DNA of 64,000 bases from positions 1,612,001 to 1,676,000 of the forward strand of contig JAKJHU010000034.1 of the NCBI GenBank assembly GCA_022316685.1, written 5' to 3'. How positions within the stretch are numbered: the stretch's first letter is position 1; each line of letters begins with the position of its first letter. The notes under the pieces are model-generated. The model did no database searches, was not told where the DNA came from, and was given only the letters and a program-made list of their open reading frames with translations. The translations under genes and the position numbers were made by a program. Shown here piece after piece: positions 23,433-35,638 of the stretch. The DNA comes from Progne subis subis (lineage: Eukaryota; Chordata; Aves; Passeriformes; Hirundinidae).

Positions 23433-23975
23433 CATCCAGTCTCCCTTCCTGGCCTGCCTTTTTCCATTCTTCTTTCATCCCCGAAAAGATCAAAAGCATT
23501 TTCCAGAGCTGATAAAAAAAGGCAGAAAAACCCCACTGGCACCTGACCTGCATGCAATATTTCATTTATCCAGCTTTCCAGTTCACATTTATTTCTTTCT
23601 ACACAAGACCTGTGACGTGTCTCTTGACTTCCAGGTGAGAAGAACTGGATGGTTTATCTCTGTTCCAGTACACTGCAAGTGCAGTATCTGGTGATCAACA
23701 AGGCCATTTTGACATGTACACTCCTACTATGAACCAGCTACAAGTCTCAGGTTTTTTTCTTCATGTCTACTTTTCTCCTCATGAAGCTTTGTAGGGTGGG
23801 GTTTTTCTTCTGTTGTTGTTGTGGGTTTTTTGTTTGGTTTGGTTTAGGGTTTTTTTGTCTTTCCCCTCTGTTACAAGCCCTGCCCATTAGGTATAAACAC
23901 TGTGGAGTTTGCTGGTGGATTTTTTTGAGCCTTAGCTGCTAACATCAGACGATACCGATGAAAATACCCCCCACC

Positions 23976-24027
23976 CCAAACCCCAAACCAGAAGAGGACA
24001 TTACAAACCCCAAATCAGAAGAGGATG
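23976..24027. repeat. Two-copy imperfect tandem duplication
   Basis: AACCCCAAACCAGAAGAGGA and AACCCCAAATCAGAAGAGGA follow each other with a short spacer. Confidence 0.7.
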
Positions 24028-26106
24028 TTGTTTCTAGCTCTCTTATATTTGAGAAGGTTTTTGCCAAATGTTTGAACATCAGAAGGAAAAAAATATTCCC
24101 AAAGCTGTTATTTCTATTTTCATTCTGATTTTGGAGGTGTAATGTGTGATTTCTTCGCATTCTGACATTAAAAATGTTGCTGTCCTTCAAAATTGAGAAT
24201 GTAGTTGTTATTAAGGTTGACAGCAGCAAAAAAATGACCTGCCTCTTGAAGGCAATCATTCTCAGAGTAAGAGACGAATGAGAAACAGCAAAAGCTAGAA
24301 GGAAAGTGGGACCAATGCTCTGCCTGGAGAGGACTGGTGTGGAAATGGCTTTTCTCTTCCCTTCCTTTCCAGTAGTGACCTGTGGTCTGGTTTCCTTTCT
24401 TAGAAAACAACTGAGAATATATTTTGGCCTTGCTGGAATCACTCCAGTAAAATACAAGCCTTATGAGGGAATTACTACACAGCTGACAGTGCTACAGAAC
24501 TAGCTGCAGGTTAAAATTTCTCACTGCCTATTTCACTGCTGCTCAGAGAAGATGGAAGCACTGGGAGTTTGCTGCAGTCAAAATTGACTGTGGATGGTGA
24601 GTGAAATACAGTTATTTTTTTCTCTCAGAGGTGTGTTCTATTCTGAGGTTCTGTTGGAGAGCATGGAAAGCTGCGATGAAGGTTCTTTGATGATGGTAAG
24701 AGCCATGACATATGTGTAGCAAACAAAAAGGAACTCCTTATTTTATCTTCTCCTTTTCTCACACAATGGACTGACTAATTGGAAAAAGGATTGATAAATT
24801 GCATCTTGATTATTCACCAGCTTTTGAACTCTATCCAGAAGAGTGAATAAGTCCTGCTTGCTCTTCTGTCAGGCAAAACGTGCCCACATGATTTTCAAGC
24901 TCTGCCATTCACATATGCAGATCGTTACAGATGAGATGTATTTTTCATGATGCTTTGTTCACTACTCCCATGCAGAGAAGGGCTGGGGTGGAGAATGTCT
25001 CGTATACACTAATCCTGAAGTTACTGCTCTCAGAATAAGCACTGTAATATAACTCCATTGTCGGGGTGGTATTGATAGGCTCTCTTTTTGGCTCCTGTAA
25101 TAGTTCATAATGTTGCCATGATGCAGATTTTTAGTTTGTTTGCACCATGGGATCTTGCTTGAAGTTAAGGCAGCTCAGGATGGGAGGAGGGTGTCAGCTT
25201 AGGTCCTTAGCTGCCTTCAAAAGGCGGTCTCAGCTGAGCAAGGATGGACTCCATCTTCCCTTAGTGTTTGTAAGGCCCTTGGGCCTACTGAAGGAATCAG
25301 AGATATGTCAGTAAGGTGCCCCCTGCCCATCCTCCCTGGGCAGTGTCCCTCTAAATCCAGCTAATTTTCCAGCCTGAGCTGCTGGTTCTGTGCAGCTGGT
25401 CTGTGGGATGCTTCCATTGACACTGTTGCTGTTTTCTCTGGAGGAAAGGGGGAGCTGCTCTTGATACAGGCAACGCTGCCCTTGCAGGCAGGCACCTCCT
25501 TTTCCTACATTTTCTGTATAGTCTCACGAGGGACTGTGATTTTAAGGCCGAACTACAGGAAATCTGCCCCCCTGGCTTTAGCCTCACAACATCCTGCAGT
25601 GGTTTAGACCCATCGCCTCGACAGCACAGCAGCGGCTGCCAGGGGCTGGACAGGACTGCAGGGAAAGCAAGAAGTTTTGTGGGGAAGGAGCATCCTGCTG
25701 GCATCTGTGCAGCCAAGAACTGCCACCATCTATAATAAAGCCTGTGGCGAGTGGGTGTCCCAAACCAGCCCCCAGCCCCTGTGGCAGCTACCCTGCGGCC
25801 ACTCTGATTTACCATGTCAGGTTTTAGTCTGAGACCAGAGTGCTGAACAGCAGGAAGTCTAGAAGAAATTGGTCTATGGTTTGCTGCTGTTCAGAGGTAA
25901 ATGGAAAGCCAGAACCAAATTGATGAGCAAAATCCCTTTATCTGGGAGTCACAGAACTTTCTGTAGGGAAGCTGTGCTTGGGGGGAGGTCTCTGAAGGGC
26001 TGCACAGACCTTTAATACTTGATAAAAAGAAGGGTAACTGGCAGTATGATTTTGAGCACTGCCTACTGCTACATTAATCAGTAACAGATTACATGTGTAT
26101 AGAAGT

Positions 26107-26143
26107 GGAAACAAGACTGATTTGAGGGAAACAAGACTGATTT
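26107..26143. repeat. Two-copy tandem duplication, 20-bp period
   Basis: GGAAACAAGACTGATTT occurs twice exactly, 20 bases apart. Confidence 0.85.
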
Positions 26144-28790
26144 GGTCCCACAGACGGGAGCATGGAGCTGAGAGGAAAAGTGGACTTACATTTTGTAAGA
26201 AAAAGGGTTGATTTTCCTAGCTTTAGTGAAAGTATAATAGAGCAAAAAGAAAAAAAAAACCTCACAGTGTTGACAATACTTCATACTCACATTTTTAATG
26301 AAACATTGTAATTTCCAGTTTCTAATTTTGCAATGTTTATATTACAAGATCTAACTTGTATCATATGTTCTATATCATTGAAAAAGCCCTCCTCAATTGG
26401 CTTGGAACACTCCAATCCTCTGGCATTTTGCTTTTGAGAGAAGTGTGGGAGTGTTTTTTTCACCTAAACTTGACTGTTCGAGAAGGGAAGAGGAGTTTGT
26501 CCTTCCCTCCTTTCGGCATACAGCATGTGTTTGTCTGAGCACTAAGCTGCCTACAGAACAGGCAGGCTCCTGGCATTTGCTGACTGGAGGAAAAGGGCTC
26601 AGTGCAACAAAAACTTGAGTTGTTTGTAGAATAGCTACTCAGATTCACCTGAAACCTAAGGCAGATATTGGTCTTTTTAGAAAATACTAGTGCTTTTCTA
26701 GTGTTTGCTGGTTTTCTGACAAAGAATTGAAATGATCCCCCAGGTTAGGATGCTCTGAGAAGTGTAACATGAGACTACAATGCACAGATTAAGTAAATTA
26801 GAAAGTCATTAAGGGATAGAGGAGAATTTGTTTGAGAAGAATAGGGATATACCTCTTATTTTTGCATTAGATTTTACCTTTCCTTTCTGCAATAATCCCT
26901 AGGTCAATTAACAGTTTGCTGTGACTTGAGCAAAAGACCATGTCTCTTTTTTTTTTGTCACTCACAGGTATCTTGGGCTCAACAGAAAGCTTTCTGACTT
27001 TGATACAACTATTTGCTCAGTTCATCAGAAGTTTCTGATACTGTTCTATTCAGTATTTCACAATGGCACCAACAGGGAATTTGTCAGCACAGAGTTTCTA
27101 CTTAATTAACAGGCTGTCAGGAACACCTCCGGGACAGGAGAGGAGAAAGTCCACCAGAGAGCTTGGCTGGGATGGGAGTAAGAGCAGTGAGGAAAGATTG
27201 CGGCAACATGGCAGTGGAAGAAATGGAAAGGAAAGAAGATAAACCTGAATACTAATAGAAAAAAAGCAAGACCAAGATCAAATTATTCCATTTTTTTAAA
27301 CACACTTGTGTTTTGTTTGCCTACTGAGCCCCATCAGGCATCTTGCCTAAGAGATAGCTAAACCAATGCATTACCTCAGCTACTCTGAAGATAGAGAACA
27401 ACAACACTACCAACAAAATTAACTGGTCATTTTTTTGTTTGTTTTGTGAAAGAATGAATTGGGCAGATGGAGAGTCTACAGACTTCTGCATACCATAGTT
27501 GCTATCCTTATTGTTATTTCTTTAGATACAAGTAGTATGGCATCAAGAAGGATAAAAAAGGGGGACATTTCATTATGGCCAGCCTGATACTGATCTGAAA
27601 TGACAACTAAATGATTTGCAGTAGTGTCTGAAGTTTACACAGATAGAAGTTACTGATAGTCATCATTTAAAAGACACTGGCAGAGTAAAGTTAAATAATT
27701 TGCTCAGTACAACACAGTGAGCCAAAGCCAACAAAAAGTTGAATCCCTTCACTGTCATCTCCAGGCTCAAATACAACCATAAAAATTGCTTCTTTTCTTA
27801 AACACAACTAATTCAAAACAAAAAGAAGATTCTTCTTAGGTTACAAGCTAGTAACCTCTAGTGTCCATAAATGGCACTTTTACAATTTTGTAATAACTGT
27901 GGGATTTTGTTCCTTCCAGTATCTGATTAACTACACATTTTGTTGCTTGGGTGCTAAAGCTGAAACTATCAATTTTATATATTTTTATTTACTTTTGAGA
28001 AACTCATGGTTATTTTATTGTAATATGTGCTGTATCTCTGAGAGTTCTGCATTTAGTCATGCTTCTGGCATGGTAGTTATAATCTTCCCGTTTCACAGTA
28101 TCTGGATGGTCCCGTATCTTATGTGGATAAACTTCTCCTGAGCATGTCCCAGCACAAATCTGCTGTTCAAACTCCTGTCCTTTGACATCTACATTTTGTG
28201 GAATTACCTGAAAATTGAAAGTTTGAGGTTTATTTATTTTCTAGCTTTAATTAAATTCTCTCACCTTAGTCAGTTTCTCATCCCCATGGTGCTTTTATTT
28301 GTAATCTTTCCCTTTTTTCTTTAAAATTCAGTTGAAAGTTTTTCTCTGGAAGAAATGAAGATCCTTCCTTGTCATAAAACTGTTGTAGGTATAGTGAGCC
28401 TACATATTTGAGGACTTAAGGGCAAAATTATCCCTGGTGAACTATCCACCAGAGGATACAGATTTTGGCTTGAGATTTTTCCTATGCCTTTGGTGAGGTA
28501 GGTATTCCCTGTTGATTTCAAGGAGTTGCAGGCACAGTAGAAAAGAAGGGCACTTGATTAGGCATCATCATATGAAATTAATAGGAGAATTTTGCTTCAT
28601 GCTTTCCATGTCCTTGAGAGTATGGAATTATGCCAATGGCATAAAGTATCCTTTACTCCTTGTTAAATGTTAATGAACATTGGGGCTGTTGTGTAGTCAA
28701 GACATTTCCACATTAGTAAGTCCATCTGCCTGCTGAAAAGGGGAAGTTAGGCTTAGTTATGTGGTTTATTGACCAACTTCTGTTACACAC

Positions 28791-29924
28791 CGTCTTGGTT
28801 TGGAAGACAGGTATCTGCTAGGGAGGGGCGGGGCCTCTCTAGGAATGGGGAATTCCAATCCCCTCCCTCCAAGTTATTATAATTTAGAAAATTAAAGGGG
28901 CTTTTCAGGCAGAGCTATGGGGAAAGGAATAACAGTTCTTTACTAGTAAATATATCAAGGCAAACAAACAACAACTACAGCATTAATAATAAAAAGAACC
29001 AAGAACCCCGAGGGGCTTTGTTTCACAAGGCCCGGTGCAGGCTGATCTCTTGGGACCCCGAGAGCACCAAGCTGGAGCGGTGGAAGCTCCTGGGCTGGTG
29101 GCTGGAACAGCAGGATGTCCCGGCAGGCAGGGGGTGTCCCGGCAGGCAGGGGGTGTCCCGACAGACAGGGGGTGTCCCGGCAGACAGGGGGTGTCCCGGA
29201 CAGGCAGGGGGTGTCCCGGACAGGCAGGGGGTGTCCCGGACAGACAGGGGATGTCCCGGCAGGCAGGGGGTGTCCCGGCAGACAGGGGGTGTCCCGGCAG
29301 GCAGGGGGTGTCCCGACAGGCAGGGGGTGTCCCGGCAGACAGGGGATGTCCCGGCAGACAGGGGATGTCCGGACAGACAGGGGGTGTCCCGGACAGACAG
29401 GGGGTGTCCGGACAGGCAGGGGGTGTCCCGGACAGGCAGGGGGATGTCCCGGCAGACAGGGGATGTCCCGGCAGGCAGGGGATGTCCCGGACAGGCAGGG
29501 GGATGTCCCGGCAGACAGGGGGTGTCCCGGCAGACAGGGGGTGCGGGGCTACAGCGGAGCACAAAGAGCAGTGCTGGAGAAGCCGCGATGGCCGGGCAGG
29601 GCTGGCCCAGCTCCAGCAGGGCAGGCGAAGGGGCTCAGAATTCCTGGGCACACGAGCAGATGATGGTAGATCTCCCAGGACCGGACTTTCTGTTGACAGT
29701 GGACTCCTCCTGCAGCAAGCAGCAGCCTGGCCGTCCCCTCCAATACCCAGAGCAAACAGGACCCCCAGCTCCCCCAGCCCTGTCCTTTTCCTGCCCCAAA
29801 ACTCGTGTGATCCTCCCCCTCCTCTGTGTTGGTCAAGCACCATCTAAGCACCAGTAGTTAGTCTCTTAGCAACTTATGGGGAAAAATTCTATAAGGAAAG
29901 AAAAAGGAACAAACCTAACCTCCA
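28791..29924 (-). mobile_element. Endogenous retrovirus LTR-like element carrying a minisatellite
   Basis: The flanks of the minisatellite (GGAATAACAGTTCTTTACTA on the left; TTATGGGGAAAAATTCTATA on the right) resemble, from memory, a dispersed songbird LTR family in - orientation. The element ends in CA on + (CCTCCA at 29924) and starts with CGTCTTGG at 28791, where TG would be expected. The four bases ACAC flank both ends (28787-28790 and 29925-29928), a possible target-site duplication. No gag or pol sequence is attached, so it would be a solo LTR. The family assignment and ends are inference. The open frames across it (up to 286 codons) come from the repeat array. Confidence 0.5.
29114..29539 (+). 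repeat. 19-bp GC-rich minisatellite, 22 copies
   Basis: Consensus unit GGTGTCCCGGCAGACAGGG, with variants GATGTCC, CCGACAG, GGCAGGCAGGG and a one-base-longer form CCGGACAG. Counting by eye gives 16 units of 19 bases, 4 of 20 and 2 of 21, total 426 bases. Because 19 is not a multiple of 3, each frame cycles through all three readings. The unit has no stop in those readings, so several frames on both strands remain open. The array carries many CCGG (CpG) sites. Confidence 0.95.
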
Positions 29925-30040
29925 ACACCATCTCTGAGGTTTTAAAAAAGACAGATTTTCATTTCAGAGGAGAGCAAACTTGCTGGAGTGAACGGCTGTG
30001 AAGGTGCCAAAAGAGTAGGATGCCATTAAAAATCATTCTT

Positions 30041-30231
30041 CCCCCAAAAAACAAACAAAAACTCCCACAAAACAAAAACAAAAACAAACACAAACAAACA
30101 AACAAAAAACCCCAAAAACCAAAACGAAAACAAAACGAACACACACACACACACACACACAAACAAAAAACAAAAAATCCCAAAAACAACAACAACAAAA
30201 AACCCAACAAAAAACAACCCCAAAAAACCCT
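30041..30231 (-). repeat. A/C-rich low-complexity tract with (AC)n core
   Basis: About 190 bases of nearly pure A and C (AAACA, AACAA, AACCCC units) with an (AC)11 run at 30139-30160. On the - strand it is a G/T-rich tract very like the one at 2093-2281. Confidence 0.9.
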
Positions 30232-33200
30232 AGTGACTGTCAGTCCAAGAAGATCCTTTTCAAAGAATGGGCTTTATCGGGACCCTGCTACATGTCAACA
30301 GGGTTTATGTAGTCCATGTATTTCTGGGATGGTACCCACCATTCTCTGAGGTTTTGCCACTCTGTTCACAGCACAGCTGATTTGGACTTCATCTGTGGGC
30401 TGTGTTTTCGTGAATTTAAACCAATATTCCTTTTGGGTATTTAATTGGAACACCTTTGCTGTTGTGAAAGTGTAAAAAATTGGCTAGCTTTTATAGTTCT
30501 CTTTTCCTTCTTCTCTCCCCAGTTTCAGAAATGCTTTCTTTAGCATGTGGTGATTTAGAAGTTCAACTTAGACAAGTGAAAAGGAGACAGCCAGTTGTGT
30601 TTTTACCTTCTTTGGCACCCTGAGCCCTCAGCTAGGTAATCTGTTTAAATTGTCCAATAGTCCTGGCAAGGCTCAGTTTTCTCTTCAGTTTAGTCCAAAC
30701 ACAAGGATATTTTTTTCTTTTACCTGCTTGTTCCAAATTTCAAAGCCTTAAAAGAAATGCATTGTCCTTGGAACAACAAGTGAAGAAGCTAGAGAGAGGA
30801 AGGAAGGGAGCTTGCCTGGAGAAGCTGGAAATAGCTGGGAATATTTCTGAGTGTAAACTAGGTAGGATCCTGCAAATCGAAAAATCTACCAAATGTTAAA
30901 AAAACCTGTGGGGGGTTACTTGAGTGAAAGGTACCACTAGGGGAATTGCTTGTTATTTTCCACCATATGTGATAAGACTAGAATAGACCACTGTGATATT
31001 CCTGTCTGGTTCTCTAACATCCCTACAAGGCCTCCTATCACAGCAGAACACAGTGGGGGGATAAACCCAAACCTGTTCTTCTGCAAAACCTGGTTTCCAG
31101 GCATGGTCAGTCCCTTCAACTATCTGTCATGTTTAATAGGATTGTGGGGCCTTATTTGCTGAATTTATTTAAATGGAAATTCCTGACAGTATCTTGGAGG
31201 AGAAACACTTTCCAATACCAGATGTGCCTAGGTAGGTATGCACATACAATTTCAGATTTTTCTGCCTTAATCTAACTGCAAATAGCCTTTAGTTATTCTC
31301 ACAGCTCATCTCTGAATCTCCACATTTTTAGTCCTGTCCAGAAAAGTACTTAATTAATTTAAGGAAATAGAAACTGTTTCAGCAGGAGAGCCTGAGAGTC
31401 TTACGAGGTGCAAGGATCTGTATTCTAACCTGTGCTTTCTGCCAAGGGAGCATGAAAAATCCTGCGGCTGGGTACTGTGTGAGGTCTAGCCCTGTAAATG
31501 TGTCCTGGGGAGGTCCTGCATCGTTAGCCAAATAGACTTTCCCCTCCTCCTCTGCTCTGTGAACTGTGTTGTGAAAAAAAATTAGAAACTTGGGGTTTAG
31601 GAGGTTTGGAAGATTCTTACAGGGTTCTGTGGGAAGGAACAGTACCCATGACACCGACTTGCAGAGGAGATAACATCCAGCTACTGCTCATAGGACTCGG
31701 TGCCCCTTGGTCAGTGTGGTTTCTGAGGCTCTCCATCTCCTGTTTCCTTTCTTTTGGTCATCACTGAAAAGACTTTAGAGCATGGTTGTGTACAGGACTT
31801 TGCAGTACTGGACAGTCATTTGAGAGTGGTTTTCACGTTCATTTCTACCTAATTTATCCAGTTTCCAGTTCATTTATGCACCACCATGTTCTCTTGGCAC
31901 TGGAATGACATTGTAACCAATTTTAAGTAAGAACAACATTGTGGTCTTGCAGCCTTGGAATCTAAAAATTGGTGTCAGGATCTTTTTTCTGCCAGCCTGT
32001 CTTGGTCAGTATTAGTTCCAGTACCTTCTCCAAAATGAAGTATACATCCTGGGGTATACACCCTCAGGGAAATCACAGATGTGGAGCTCTAGTACCTGTT
32101 CTGGCATAAGCTGAAGGCGAGTAAGAAATGGTGTTAGCAGACACTTGCCAAGGTTAGTTTCTAGCAAGAGTGCTGGCTGAACTCAGCTGAGCCTTCCAAA
32201 TGCAGGAAAGTTATGTGGAGGCTGCATGAATAGGGCAAGGAGTTAGCCTTGTGTTCAGCTTTCCTGTCAGCAACCTATGACACGAGACAGGTAGAAAGTG
32301 GAAAAGTACCAAGCATGACTGGTTAAGTGTAGAAAGGGAAAAAAGAGACAAGAAAAGATACAGGAAGATTAAAGTCTAGATATGGGAGGATTTATGTCCT
32401 CAAACTCAAGGGTTTGTGGAAAAAATTTGTCTCCATGGGCTCTCTTCCCAAGTACTCTCTTCCCAAAGAAATCACTGTCCTCTGTGACAGCAGCACGATC
32501 AATTCCCTTCAGTAATAAACCAGCAGCATCATAAGGCTTCTTTGTTTTGAACCTTTTTTTTGTTCTTACACATGCCACCCAGTAAAATTCTAGCTGTGTC
32601 TTTGTTTCTCTTATTAGCTTTTTGTTCCTAAGCTGTACTAATAGTTATCCATTCATCCTTTCATTCATGTCTTCTTTCATTCTATTTCTTCATAATGCTT
32701 TTAGCTTATTTTGCCTCCTACTAAGTCATGTTATTTTGTAACCATCACAGCCTTCTTTTCCAATTGTGGTATTGTGGTTTTCTTAGCATCTAGTGAAATA
32801 TTCTTAAATATCTCCTAATTAACATTTTTCTTTTTAGAGTCATCTCCCAGCTGACTTTGGTCAATTGTTTTCAGCTTGGCTGAAAGTTGGCCTTTTTCAA
32901 GCCCCAAGGACAAGTAGAGCTTGGACTCTGCTCTAGTTACACTGAACAAAGGCAATGAAATCATGACTGCTGGCTCCTAAGCTATCACTACCTTCTACTT
33001 CTGCTAATGGTCTTTGTGAAAACAGGAGGGTTAAATTTAAATCCTCCCCATGTTGGATGTAATGCTTGAACTCAGATATTGCCTATGATTCTCAGAAAAA
33101 AAAAGGAAAATCCTGTATATGAAGTTTGAGATCCTTGAAACTCTGTTTTTCTTCTTCCTGAACAGTGCAGCTTAGTCTGGTGGGAGTCAAGTCATCATTC

Positions 33201-35539
33201 AAACCTCTGTAGGTTACTGCTCTGCTGGCATGTGCAGCCTGTGCTTCACATACTAGACTGTTTTTTCTCCATCCATGAGTCTTGTCTTCCTCTGATTTTT
33301 CTCCCCATCCCTTGGGAGAGGGGAGCAAGCAAGTGGCTATGTGGGAATTTGGCCACTGGCTGGAGCCAACTCAGCCTAAAGAAGACAAGACTAACAGGGG
33401 CTCACAGCCACGTATCTAAATACAGGAAGGGAGAACTCTTTACCTGGAGATGAAATCTGAACTGCAACCTCCTCCTCTCATAGTAAAATGTAGAGAACAA
33501 AAAATTTATAACCTTCTTAACATTAAACACTGAAGTTAAAAACATTAAAATCCCCAAAAAGAAAGGACTGTTACATCTCAGTGAGCAAGAGAGCACTAAA
33601 GAATCGATGTGCCTCTGATGCCAGTGTTTGGGTTTCATCTACAGCATCTTGCCTCAGCCATGCTCAAGTGTATTTTGCCTGTTACAGTTTCCATGCAGGT
33701 ATGGCTGATTGCTCCTGCTGCAGGCACTCCACTGCTGCATGGGATCCTGGCTCATTAACCCAAACACTGTTTATTACCCCCTTAATTCTGATTTTTTTCT
33801 ATTTTATCTGTTATAGAATATCAAAAGATGTGGTCCTTTCTTTTTACTATCCATGTTTCTAGTAGTGGGAACTAGAGAACTTGATGAAGGACTTGCCTTT
33901 CTGCAAATTTCTTTGTTTTCAGCAAGACAATTTCTGAACAGTCAAATGAATGCAACTAGTGCATATAGATTTTCTATTTTAAACCAGAAAGAATCCTGCA
34001 GTATTGGAGGCACATAAAAGCAGTGAGAGGGTTTTTTTCAAATTCAGTCTGCTGCTGAAGCATGTTTGGGATCTCTGTGAAAGCCTTATGTGGATTTATA
34101 GCATGATTTCTGAAGAGGAAGGCATCCATTTTCTAGGATTGTGTGGGGTTGAAACTGTCTTCCTGGCTTTCTAAAATGTTTTTTTTTTCTTAGGCTATGA
34201 AACACTGCTCAGCACACACAGGTTATTGTGGCCTTCAATTTTGATAGAAATGTATGTACTTTAGCTTCTCCTGGAGACAAGAAATTACTTTTTTACGTTG
34301 CTTTGCTTTATGAACTCTTTCAAAATGTGGTTTCTACTTCAAGACACTGTTACAATAAAATATTTTCTAATATTCCATGCAAATATCAGCCTATATATCC
34401 TGAGGCCAAAGCAAATACAGACTAAAGACTACATTTACACACTCCACAGGAACAGGATGGAGGCCTACATTTTGGGACCTGTTCTGCTGCCTACACTGTC
34501 ATCATACTTGTGTGTTCTGTGGTGCCTTCTGGAGCACAGTTTTGGATTCAGCATCAGCCAAATGCCACCATCAGCAAGCACTGTGGTAGGTCTTGTAGGC
34601 AGAGGCTGAACAGATACAGGCCCTGCTATATCATTTTGGGCCATAGTCTAGGGATATGCCAGTCTGAGTTATCTCGAAAAGATGCACATTGTGGGTTGGG
34701 GCGATGTGTCTCACATCCAGGCAGCATGGAAGAGGGGCAAATTTTAGGGCAAATGTGGACATATTCACATATAGTTAAAACTAAGTATCGAAGTACCTTA
34801 GATCTCTCTTAGATTTGGGGTGTCTCAGTAGCTAGATGAAAGACAAACACACTTGAAAATCTTTTTCCATCCTTTGGCGGTCCATCAGGAACAGCCAACT
34901 CCTCCGTTCTAACCAAGGCTTCTGTGAACGGTCCTGTTCCTTACCCCCCCAAAAATGCCCCCCTGGGATACATTCTGTTTCCAAGGGGAGCATCTTTCTG
35001 AATGCAGTGTTCAAGATACAGTTTGGGATACTTAGTTCACCTAAAGTTTAAAGCTGAAGCCACTTCAGAATTGTGTTAAATCTGTTGCATCAGTCATGCT
35101 TTTGCCAACCCTGTTTAGAAAGCTAGGGGGAGGAGGTGCACAGCGTTCCTTCATGATACGTAAGTATTGTTGGATGTTTTTTTTGAAATACATGGCTCCC
35201 TGTAATTGTAGATTTGACTTTGGAACTAAAGATGCATATTTATTTACTTTAGATTTCTAATCCTGTTCATTTTGTCATGGATTTGCACATATTATTGCAA
35301 TCATGGCAGGGCAATCCATAGCTTTTTTACTTACTATGCAGCCAGACTAGTTTCTCTGAAATCAAAGTCCTGGGACTTATTTTGTTTATTTTGCTTCTTT
35401 TAAATAAAGAGACTTTCCAAACAAAGAGCCAAACAAATTTTCCTGTGGGCTTCCTTGATTTGTTCTGCTTCAGTTAAAGAAAGATGTAGGGCAAGTCAAA
35501 GTGTATTATGGAACAATGGAAAACCAGAGATTACTACAC

Positions 35540-35543
<4 letters not shown>
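30232..35543. other. Intergenic, nothing recognised
   Basis: About 5.3 kb of AT-rich sequence. The open frames are all below about 105 codons and lack recognisable features. Confidence 0.65.
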
Positions 35544-35603
<60 letters not shown>

Positions 35604-35638
35604 CTTTTTTTTTTTTCTTTTTCTTTTTTTTTTTTTTT
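35544..35638 (+). repeat. Poly(T) tract: T60 then T-rich
   Basis: Sixty uninterrupted T (35544-35603), then T runs broken by single C to 35638. On the - strand it is an A60 tract. CR1 elements have no poly(A) tails, so this is not explained by the common bird LINE. The adjoining sequence on the - strand (35640 upward) is not recognised. Confidence 0.95.

Larger units (their letters stand above)
23433..28790. other. Intergenic, mostly nothing recognised
   Basis: About 5.4 kb. Small duplications are seen at 23976-24027 (AACCCCAAA-CAGAAGAGGA twice) and 26107-26143. A GC-richer patch at about 25.3-25.8 kb gives a 154-codon frame on the - strand without recognisable protein features. I find no supported gene. 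Confidence 0.65.

Noticed and set aside
23019..23694. Long open frames (up to 215 codons) across the TTCC array on both strands
   Set aside because: They consist almost only of the tetranucleotide repeat, which has no stop in any frame. No protein features exist outside it.
23945..24457. 170-codon open frame on the - strand
   Set aside because: No conserved pattern that I know. It overlaps low-complexity and duplicated sequence and has no splice or start context.
25351..25815. 154-codon open frame on the - strand in a GC-rich patch
   Set aside because: Cys/Arg-rich composition is what GC-rich non-coding DNA yields. No motif or similarity seen.
28983..29857. Open frames of 270-286 codons on both strands at the 19-bp minisatellite
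   Set aside because: Openness comes from the stop-free repeat unit. The flanks look like LTR sequence and there is no gene context.
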